A DNA stretch of 64,000 nt from Microthyrium microscopicum (lineage: Eukaryota > Ascomycota > Dothideomycetes > Microthyriales > Microthyriaceae), in assembly GCA_010405405.1 (NCBI GenBank), contig MU004243.1:925340-989339 (forward strand), in the 5' to 3' direction. The position numbers and the translations under genes are program-made. Positions 47,235 through 55,668 of the stretch are shown here, piece after piece (position 1 is the first letter of the stretch; every line of letters starts with the position of its first letter). Under the pieces are notes generated by a model. The model worked only from the letters and a program-made list of their open reading frames with translations, was not told where the DNA came from and made no database searches.

Positions 47235-48983
47235 TCAACCACCGGTCTTCCCCCCAATAGCAAACGGACTTCTCTTCCGTATCCTCTCTCCCCAGAACAA
47301 CAACACCCATGGCACAACTCCCAATAACAATCCAATCGCTCCCAAAACACTACTCGCCGGCCCAATCCCCAACTTATGATACATAGCACCAGTGAACAAC
47401 GGAATGGCTCCGCCAGCCATATTTCGACAAAAGCTCTGCGCGGCTAGTGCACTGCTCGCATAAACACCATATACGTCTGCTAGATAGTTGAACGTAGCCA
47501 GATATATCGAAAAGATGCCACAGGTCGCCAACATCAAGCCCAATGCCCCGACTGCCGGACTGATGTTGGCGCGTGATGCCCAGCCGAAGATGAAGAGGCC
47601 TATGGGTAAGAGGAGGGATTGGACACAGCTGAATATCAGGCGGTGTTCGGGGGCTGCAGAGCGCTGGCGGAAGTGGAACCAGTTGTATTTATATGCCCAT
47701 TTCTCTTGAAGAATGGTGATGGGTGTGAAGAGAATGGCGGCGATGCAAAGAGATGCGAACATGGCGCCTTGGGATTGTATGTCAAAGTTATAGACTTCGG
47801 CGTACACGAGTGGGATGGCGGCGAGGGTTAGATAGAGAACCATCCAGGAGAAGGTTACCCAAAGTGAGAAAGAGAAGAGAATTGGCTCAGTGAAGAGCAG
47901 GTGGAAGGGGCGTGATATGGAGATGCGTAGCATGGTGACTATGCTTGCACGCTCTTCATCTGATGCGACTTTCCATCGGATACGTCTTGGACTTGAGTTT
48001 GGCGTACAGACACCTGGACAGCCGGCGGCTTCGAGTTTTTCGTACCAGGCGTTCAAGGCTTTGCCTTTGCGAGAAAGTAGCACAGAACCGCGTGTTTCGC
48101 TGAAGAGAACGGCGATTAGGATGACTAGGGTGGAGTCCATGATGAATTGTAGGTAGAATTGCCAGCGCCAGGAGAGATGCTGGGCGATAAATCCGCAGAT
48201 CAATGGGCCGAGGCCAGTGCCGAACATGGCAGACGCAGAGAAGACGGCCATGGCGGCATTACGATCTCGCGCAGAGTAGATATCGCTGACGACACCGCCG
48301 ACCATTGTCGAGAAGGTAGAGCCACCAACGCCGAGGAAGAATCTGGCAAGTAGCATACCTGCGTAAGACCGAGTGATTGCACAGAAGAGCTGGCAGAGCG
48401 CGAAGAGAATACCGGTGATAAGGAAGACCGGTTTGCGGCCGTTGATTTCGCTGAAGGGGGCGAGGAGCATGGGCGCGATGCCAAAGCCGCAGGTAAACAT
48501 TGTGATGCCAACCAGAATTGCCGTATGACTAACGTGCCATTCATCTTCCATTTGAAGAGCGCCCGGGGAATAGCCACCAGCACTAAATGCTGTAAGACAA
48601 GTCCCTATACATCCAAGGCAAAGAATGACCGTCTTCCGCGATGACTTCCATTGCAACGGTGATTGAAATTTTGCAAGTGATGGTGCGGGAGGTAAGTTTT
48701 TTCTGGCGTGGTCTGATAGTTTCTCGATATATGGCGCTGGCAAATCCGTATCAAAACTTAGATAGAGTTCTATTATGCCATTTGCGTCATCCAGGCTGGA
48801 CGCATCTTTATCTCTTCGTGGACCTTCATCCAAACTCTTTTTTTCCAGTTCAGAAGAAACATGTCGTGAATCTTCTGGAGGCGATTGCGCTGGAAACGAA
48901 GTCGAACTACTCCAGTCTTTGCCAGTTGTCTCGCCACCAATCTTTGAGTCCTGCCAGGCAAGGCCAACTTCAGGATCTGCCAT
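47235..48983 (-). CDS. MFS transporter, DHA1 drug/polyamine type
   Basis: A single exon of 582 residues. DHA1 carriers (FLR1/TPO1 type) export drugs, polyamines or metabolites by proton antiport. Seen: a hydrophilic N terminus of about 115 residues rich in Ser, Glu and Lys, twelve hydrophobic segments, motif A-like 'PFSEINGRKPVFLITG' between spans 2 and 3, 'ARFFLGVGGSTFSTMVGGVVSDIY' (span 4 and loop, the DHA1 motif region), 'GPLICGFIAQHLSWRWQFYLQ' (motif C and the following conserved Trp-Arg-Trp), a long central loop with basic residues, and 'SSALAAQSFCRNMAGGAIPLFTGAMY' near spans 10-11. Length is usual. It lies convergent with the decayed membrane gene. Confidence 0.87.
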   Translation of the reverse strand: MADPEVGLAWQDSKIGGETTGKDWSSSTSFPAQSPPEDSRHVSSELEKKSLDEGPRRDKDASSLDDANGIIELYLSFDTDLPAPYIEKLSDHARKNLPPAPSLAKFQSPLQWKSSRKTVILCLGCIGTCLTAFSAGGYSPGALQMEDEWHVSHTAILVGITMFTCGFGIAPMLLAPFSEINGRKPVFLITGILFALCQLFCAITRSYAGMLLARFFLGVGGSTFSTMVGGVVSDIYSARDRNAAMAVFSASAMFGTGLGPLICGFIAQHLSWRWQFYLQFIMDSTLVILIAVLFSETRGSVLLSRKGKALNAWYEKLEAAGCPGVCTPNSSPRRIRWKVASDEERASIVTMLRISISRPFHLLFTEPILFSFSLWVTFSWMVLYLTLAAIPLVYAEVYNFDIQSQGAMFASLCIAAILFTPITILQEKWAYKYNWFHFRQRSAAPEHRLIFSCVQSLLLPIGLFIFGWASRANISPAVGALGLMLATCGIFSIYLATFNYLADVYGVYASSALAAQSFCRNMAGGAIPLFTGAMYHKLGIGPASSVLGAIGLLLGVVPWVLLFWGERIRKRSPFAIGGKTGG

Positions 48984-50062
48984 TTTGAAGTTGGTGGTCG
49001 CTACTTAGTACTTCCGGATCAGTGTAAGTGTGAGATAGTGTAAATGTGCGGCGGCGGAAGGATAGACATATCGCATAACTTCACTACAGTGACTCAAAGC
49101 AAAGAGTCACTTGCCGATGTGAAGAAACCTGGGCCGCAGTGGTTGTCATAATATCGAATGTAAAGGGCGCAAATATGACGAAGAGTGGATCCAAAATAGA
49201 CGTAGCTAGCCAGACTTGCAGAGTGCGGAAAGCAATCCGCCACCAATTGGTCAAAATATTCCTAACAGATACAATCAGTCGCGAAATCCCACAAAATCCC
49301 ACGAAATCAACCACATTCCCGGGCCTAGTCAGGATGCAAAACGTCTCATACAGAATAGGTCCAACGAATTTAATTGCCGTAAAATGGCTATATAATAACG
49401 CCGTAAACACAACGCGCCAAAGGCTTCCAAGCTCGCTCTTCCATAGACGAATCAAGCTGATGACAGCCCATCACGGTACAGCGGGCCGAAAGGTCGTCAA
49501 CGATGGCCTATGACTAAATATCAGTATCATTAATGAGCTTCCCCGCTTGTAACTAAGAAGCAACTAGCCCGGCGATTTGGAGAAGAGTGACAAGTTAGAT
49601 CTGATAACACTCTTAGCCTGATGCATAATTCAAGCAGACGACTGCAGCATCCGCCTTGAGGCGGACGCTACCACTCCCTAAATGAACGAGATGCCGCGGA
49701 TATAGTTAGAAGCGCTTGACTAGACACCGAAAGAGGTAAACATTGCCAAAGACTTCTTGGCATGCAGAAGCAAAAATATGTCAATATCCAATCCGACCGC
49801 ACGACTGGAATTGTCTGCAGATGGAGGTTGGAGGTCGAGACTCGAGAACCAAGTCCCCGGATCAGCTGTACGGGTGCCACTGGGAATAACGCGTAGCGGC
49901 GGAAACAACGTCCATCAGAATCCCTGCTGCTGATGCTGGCGTATATTGGCGAAGAGAAATTCCGGGGTTGTATGGATTGACCGACAGTCAAGCTGAAAAG
50001 AATCGTAGGGCGATATCTCGGACGATGAAGCTCAAGTGCGTGATGGGTGGGGAATTAGACAT
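48984..50062. other. intergenic/accessory stretch, relic coding character only
   Basis: Left end holds the MFS promoter. From about 49600 to 50062 there are short open stretches on both strands that read as worn-out coding sequence, but I cannot place them in a family. The DNA transposon begins just after. Confidence 0.35.
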
Positions 50063-50072
50063 GAAGATCAAG

Positions 50073-50136
50073 GAGGACAAGTTTCCACACACCCTACGTC
50101 GTGGCACCCCAAGTTTCTACACACCCCCTAAGGGTG
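50073..50136 (+). repeat. left terminal inverted repeat of the MITE
   Basis: About 64 bp, matching the right end in reverse orientation with scattered mismatches. Two subterminal motif copies occur, at about 50079-50096 and 50110-50127. Confidence 0.8.
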
Positions 50137-50727
50137 TCTCGGACCTATCGCTAAGGCCGCCCCATCCGTCGCTAGAATCAAAGTTCTTAGTAGTGGCTGC
50201 ACTAAAACCAATAACTTGAAATCCGTTAATTCTAGGAGTTATTACCTTATTAAAGCGCGTTCTAAACGCGTCGAGCCTATCCAGAAAATTAGTCAAAATG
50301 GCCAAAATGTTGGTTCAAAGACGTGCCTTTAGCAATAAAGTAAGATAAAGAGAAGGCAAAAAGGTAACCATTTTTAACGATATTAAGAAAGACGCGCGCG
50401 CTCGTTATACCGTAGAATTCAAAGTAGAGATAAAAAGTAAAGTAATAAAGAAAGGAAAGGAACTATCTAAAGTATCGCGAGTTAAGAATAATATACCAAG
50501 CCTAAGCAGCTTCTAATTAGTCCATCGTTATCGATAAGAGATAAGATAAGATCAAGATTGGTCAAGAGCAAGACCAAAGCCAAATCAAAAATACATTTTC
50601 AGAAGGAATCCAAAGAGACTTATAAGTATTAGTCGTCAGCCAACAGGAGCCATTCCTAAAAAGGGTTAATTTCTTTGTGCTAAGGAGACGCCTCATAAAA
50701 ACGAAATAGACTATTTTGGGGTCTAGG

Positions 50728-50792
50728 CCACCCCTAGGGGGTGTATAGAAACTTGGGGTGTCGCTGAGTAGGGGGTGTGAAAACTTCTCCTC
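50728..50792 (-). repeat. right terminal inverted repeat of the MITE
   Basis: About 65 bp, the inverted partner of the left end. It also contains two motif copies (about 50738-50756 and 50769-50787 read on the minus strand). Confidence 0.8.
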
Positions 50793-50802
50793 GAAGATCA
50801 AG

Positions 50803-51321
50803 ATCGTCGGGTTTAGGATTCATGCAGGGCGCCTGCTTTTGATCAACTGGCTGGTTATTCAATAATTCCCCCCTAGGAAGGCTTCTTCGCAGGCGATTGA
50901 ATATTTATTAATGAGAACAAGGCGTGTAAGCATTGTTTTCACTGTTTTTGCATGTTTGAGCATTTTTGATGGGCGGATCTGGTGCCGGTCAAGCCAGGAG
51001 ACATCAAATAAACGCTGGAACTCGAGGACACGATAAGGGGCATGATTAGAAAGGTAAAAGGTAGCTGGAAGACAATAAACTGCGAAAGAGCTGAAATATA
51101 GCGAAAAAGATCTTGATGTTTCGTTCTTCAGAAGACGGAAACAGGAAGGCAGCAATAAAGCTAACCAATCAGCACTTGAGTTGAACGCCACCTCCCTATC
51201 GATATTGAATCCTTCAAAGATTCTGCCTGCTTGGCGAAAGGTAAAGAGTTTGTAACGGATGCAATCTCATCTAGGTATCAAAATATAAATAATCTCAATG
51301 TCTTGACACTATTTAAAAGAC
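50803..51321. other. intergenic ahead of the orphan gene
   Basis: Sequence right of the MITE continues smoothly from that on its left once the element and one duplication copy are left out, so the element landed in a single older sequence. No gene was seen. Confidence 0.4.
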
Positions 51322-52689
51322 ATGTTCCGGGCGGCTTTATCAGGGTGTATGTGGCTGCTGAGAAACGGCTGGAAGACTTTCAAACTGCTCTTTCTACTAT
51401 CTTTGCCCCTGACTGCTCTCCCAATCTTCATCGGCATCCTCAATGGTATCTATTTTGCTTTGTGGAATGATGCCGAAATCAGGCGTAACAGCGACACATA
51501 TCTGTATGAGATCAGAGATCATCTCAGGGACTGGGGATACCGGGACTACTCTTTCCGGGCTTTCTCCGACACCCACAACTACATGAACCTCATGAGACTC
51601 AACACTAACGACTGGGCTTCCAAACTTGGCTTTATACTGCCGCGGGAGTACACTGAGTTAGCATATGAGGTTGATCCGCCGATTAGCAAATATGCAGACT
51701 TGGAGACTTTAATGTATTTTGCGAACGACCCTGCGCTATGCGAGCCGGACAAGAGAGCGCCGAAAGAGCAGTGGGTTTGGATCACGGAGTGGGGTTGGCC
51801 GTTGATTGATGATTGGGATGCGGCGCTTGTAGCTGCCATGTCGGAGATCAATCCTTCGAAAATGAATCAAACGCGAATATTCTTTGTCAGCAACCGCGAG
51901 GGTTCGGGCAGTGGGACTGGTGGTTTTTTGGCTGGTGTATGGGCAGTACGAGCGCCTACGCTGATGCACTTTGTCATTGAGGACGAGGCACCAGAGCCAG
52001 AAGACATACCATCAGGAGTGACTTATGCTGCTGATCTCAAGGACCTTCGAAGAGTTACTACACGTGTGATTGACTTACCGCTCGCGGACGCTTATACCGG
52101 CCTACCATCAAAGACATTTCCTGGGAAGAAGGAGCAGATACTGTCCATCATGAATGGAGATAGATTGTGGGAGCAATTCGAGCCCTGGAACGAACTACAG
52201 CAAATGCTTAACCGGTTCAACGAACACAATGAGATAGTCTTCGATCGAAAGGGTACAATCAACTATTATATCGGAGAGACCGACGACTGGATCACCGACA
52301 ACATCCATGAGCGACTTGGTTTGGTGGCCTTGATGGATGGAGTGAGCCAAATGTTCTTCTTGACTGGCTGGTTGTCGATGCGAGGCTTGGTTCTATTTCC
52401 TTGGAACTTGGGTAAAGAAATGATCATGGAATACTTAGGGCATCCCAAGCGTGGCGACGTGATTGTGGGGGATCTGTCCACACGGAAGCGCGTCAATCCG
52501 TTGGATTTTCTCATGGATGGTATGAGCGATGAGTTGAAGAAGCTGTGGGCAGACGCGGCTGCTAAAGAAAATAACGAGAAGATTTGGCCTGGAGGGTCAA
52601 TGAGTACCAGCTCAACAATGGGAGAAGGACCTATCAAATCTTCTATCACAACTACTGCTTCCGGTGCTCCCACGGAGGCAACTTTTTAG
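51322..52689 (+). CDS. orphan membrane-anchored protein
   Basis: A 455-codon uninterrupted frame with good coding character. I do not recognise the family. Seen: an N-terminal hydrophobic segment (residues about 22-47, 'LLFLLSLPLTALPIFIGIL') that could be a signal anchor, then a soluble region rich in Trp, Asp and Glu with motifs such as 'EQWVWITEWGWPLIDDWDA' and 'RLWEQFEPWNELQQML', a possible second hydrophobic stretch near 345-375 ('LGLVALMDGVSQMFFLTGWL'), and a Ser/Thr-rich tail. The start is the first ATG of the frame; a leader of short AT-rich sequence precedes it. No introns. It lies just right of a transposon in a gene-poor block, so it may be lineage-specific or acquired. It could also be the 5' part of a longer gene that is worn down beyond 52690. 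Confidence 0.6.
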   Translation: MFRAALSGCMWLLRNGWKTFKLLFLLSLPLTALPIFIGILNGIYFALWNDAEIRRNSDTYLYEIRDHLRDWGYRDYSFRAFSDTHNYMNLMRLNTNDWASKLGFILPREYTELAYEVDPPISKYADLETLMYFANDPALCEPDKRAPKEQWVWITEWGWPLIDDWDAALVAAMSEINPSKMNQTRIFFVSNREGSGSGTGGFLAGVWAVRAPTLMHFVIEDEAPEPEDIPSGVTYAADLKDLRRVTTRVIDLPLADAYTGLPSKTFPGKKEQILSIMNGDRLWEQFEPWNELQQMLNRFNEHNEIVFDRKGTINYYIGETDDWITDNIHERLGLVALMDGVSQMFFLTGWLSMRGLVLFPWNLGKEMIMEYLGHPKRGDVIVGDLSTRKRVNPLDFLMDGMSDELKKLWADAAAKENNEKIWPGGSMSTSSTMGEGPIKSSITTTASGAPTEATF

Positions 52690-53950
52690 CCTTACTCTGC
52701 CAATATGCTAATCGAAAATTGGTTGATCAAACGCAACTTGAACATTACAGCACGCCCTGGAGGCTTTTCAATCACAACAGCCCATACAAATTGAGATACA
52801 ATGTGACACCTGACACTGGTCTATTTAATCCTGGAGCGGAAGCAGCTAAGATATATGAGGACTTCATTCAAGCCAATTGGGAAGCTCAAGCGCAGAATCC
52901 GGAAGGTATGCCAGATTTGTGTAGCATGCCAGCACAAGTATCGACTCGCAGAACAAATCGACCACATTACATATCTTGCCCAAATGCGCATCGGTGACTT
53001 TGGAGTAATGAATCTTCTTAACACCAATCTAACGCTCAAATGGACCAAGCCCAAAGCTGTAATGACACCCCCATCTGTCAGCCAAAGGACTTCTTCCGCT
53101 TTGGTATCGAAAAGTAGGCATTGCATACTAGCAACTCAACCGCCCCGTAGATTACTCCGGCAACAACAGTCCAAAAGCATCATGACCTTCCAAACAGAAG
53201 TTCCACCAGACGTAGAGAATCATCATCAACTGTGTCGGGAATTCTTGGTTTGAAACCGATGTCTCTGCGTGGATGGAACGATGGCTAAGGAAGAAGTGGG
53301 GGCGTCAAGATGAGGACCAGCTTGTTGTACTGCTTGATGCTCAGGTCGACGCGGTTGAAAACATCTCTAGACTTTGGGCCGGGATACTAAATGTTTCACG
53401 ATAGCGAGGCTCCGGGTGCCATGAAACAATGCCACTGGTTGGGAGGCCGCCTGTCAGAGAGAACATGACAGAGCAAGGCTAGTCTACCGCGATAGATGTT
53501 GAGTTTCGATGCGAGCTGTTCTATCTTTGTGTTTAGCCATTTCCGGTAACATTGTCACAAACTCAGGTACCAACACTTACCGAACTTTGACGCCAGCAAA
53601 TTGTCCTTCACAGCTTGATGTTTTGTCTGCCGCTTTGAAGTTCGGATTCAACGAGCGAATGAGATGCTTGAATTGACTCTATATTTCCCGACGGAGATCG
53701 ATACTTTGGAAGCAGTGCAGTTCAAAGAGAACTACTCGGTAGGAAGAATTAAGACTCTACTGGATGCCTGGCGAGTTCTGCGTAGTAGTAGCTCCTATCC
53801 ATTAGCACACAAACTTGCTCCTGCCATTTAGCGTCCAATGGAAAGCTCTTGCCTACAATTTGCATGGCTACCGTCGCAATATTCGTATATAGCCCTTGAA
53901 GGTACCAAGTAGTATTATACAAAATTTCTAAATTTCCTCCAGATTATAAG
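52690..53950. other. relic coding sequence, no intact gene
   Basis: Several short stretches on the plus strand look once-coding, for example 'NPGAEAAKIYEDFIQANWEAQ' at about 52830-52890 and 'KYRLAEQIDHITYLAQMRIG' at about 52940-52996, and 'LDVLSAALKFGFNERMRCL' near 53620. They cannot be linked by normal introns and are split among frames. I could not name the family. Confidence 0.4.
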
Positions 53951-54862
53951 CTACGCTAACTCGGGCAAAGTAAGTTCCCTTTGCGTAGGTAGCTCGAGAG
54001 GGAGACCAGAGTATTGAACTGGAGCCGGAGACGAACCGAATTTGTAACGCAAATCCGATGTGGGCGGCATAAACATTTGACCTGTACCAACATTCTTCTT
54101 TCGGTTTCTCCTCCATAGGAAAAAACAAGCAACAGCTGTTATTATAGCAATTATGTTGACTGTCACCACTATGCCTGCGATAGCACCGCCAGATAGAGAT
54201 GTAGACGCGGATTTTTGGGTTGTAAGGGAAGAGGCAGATGTCGTTGGATTGACATTGGATGCTGTTGTGGCAACTGTGCTACTGACGGACTCGACAGATG
54301 TCGATATTGTTGGAACGGCCCAGCCTCTAGATACTATCGTCGTAACAACAACGTTTATTAAGGTAGGTTGCGCAGTGGCGGCTTGTTTGGCCACAGAGGC
54401 CATTGAGGACGCGGCTATTGAGTTGATATTGTGATTAGGATTGTCAAAGTTCGTCCAGCAGTTGTTCACCTGGAGTCGGTTTTGGGTGCAGCTCGAATAT
54501 TGGCCATTGCAACACCAGTGGACTTTGCCCGAGCCTATATCACTACAAGCGACCTGATTGACGCCTGGAAAGGCATCGCCGCCGCCTGTGCACTGATTGC
54601 CAGTGTTCCAACATATTCTGTTCGCATGAATATCAGCATACACAACTATTTGAATGGAAGAAGACCCTTATCTGGGTTACTATACTCACCCATCACCTGC
54701 AGGGCATGAATATACTTGATTAGCCGTAGGACCGTATGCGCATAGACTTCCTTTCGCTTCAAAGTCCGAACCAACTTCAAGACTAGCATTTCCCCATTGG
54801 CAGTTTCCTGTCAGACTGATGAAGAATATAGGAAGGGCGACAGGATTTGTGAGTTGGGCCAT
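53951..54862 (-). CDS. single-span cell-surface protein with Cys-rich ectodomain
   Basis: Exons 54862-54690 and 54617-53951 (72-bp intron, GTGAGT donor, GCTGAT branch) give 279 residues. Seen: a short signal-like N terminus, an ectodomain of about 105 residues with some ten cysteines ('SLCAYGPTANQVYSCPAGDGICWNTGNQC...WCCNGQYSSCTQ' in pieces), a Ser/Thr/Val-rich stalk (about 120-190), a transmembrane span 'GGAIAGIVVTVNIIAIITAVACFFLW' (about 197-222), a basic stop-transfer 'RRNRKK' and a cytosolic tail. The plan is like fungal wall-stress sensors (WSC/MID2 style) or surface receptors, but the Cys spacing is not clearly WSC. The start ATG was chosen since the only upstream in-frame option is not ATG. 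Confidence 0.7.
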
Positions 54863-55668
54863 GGTCAAGACTGAACACAGAATGAGGATGAAAATAAGAT
54901 TTGGTAAATAAGGCAGGATTGCTTGTCACGCCGATCGAAGACATTTTTGCGTCTCCTATTTGAGCACAGACTGGATGTATACTTGATATCGAATCTCTTC
55001 GCGGCGAAGACAAATCTGCCAAATTGCGGCACAGTCAATTTCTTTTGCGGCGAGACAATGTGGTCAAAGAATTTATGTCACGGCCGCGAGGTACATGTTG
55101 ATGGAAACTGGATTCCATAGATTTCAAGGGAATTACACTATTTCGAAGGACCTCTGGATTTCTACCTAAGAGGGTGTTTCTGTGGGTTTATATAGCTAAA
55201 TACAGGTGCTGTTGGGTGCCTAAAAGGGGCAAAAATAGGGGCTTGAAAACAGGGGGTGAAACTGGCTAAAACGTGTCCTTGTATGTTCTGTCACATGTTC
55301 TGGTAGGTACCGCTCAGTCTTTACCAAGACGCAGAAAGGTCGTGATAGTTGATAAATATGGCTCATTCTGCTCAACAACCTGTCTTGCGACATTGAGACG
55401 AATCTTTAGTTGAAAGTTCTAGATGTGAAAGTTTCATGTTGGATTGTGGATTGTTATAAGCTTCGCGGCAAAATGTACGTGAAGTTGGAAAAAGCAAAAA
55501 CGTGGCGTCCGGGATATGACAACAAGCGCGTGAAGTTTGTGGAGCGAAACGCGCTTGCCAACCTCTCTCACGATCTTCCAATCTTGAGCGACCGCGTCCA
55601 GCATTGCAAGTTACCAATTGGCTGATCTTCGCGATTGGTCATGATTCTGCTTCAGTTGTAGAGCAATC
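54863..55668. other. divergent promoter region
   Basis: Between the surface-protein gene (leftward) and the HET gene (rightward). No gene was seen; likely both promoters. Confidence 0.45.

Larger units (their letters stand above)
50063..50802. mobile_element. non-autonomous DNA transposon (MULE-like MITE)
   Basis: The 720-bp element spans 50073-50792 and is flanked by a perfect 10-bp direct repeat GAAGATCAAG (50063-50072 and 50793-50802), the target-site duplication. Its ends are inverted repeats of about 64 bp starting GAGGACAAGTTTCCACACAC (left) and GAGGAGAAGTTTTCACACCC (right, read inward). Each repeat holds two copies of an AAGTTTC(C/T)ACACACCC-like subterminal motif. The inside has no open frame long enough for a transposase. 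Long inverted repeats with a 9-11-bp duplication fit Mutator-like elements; 8-bp-duplicating hAT elements fit less well. The ends differ at several bases while the duplication is intact, so the insertion is not very old. Family is inference. Confidence 0.82.
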
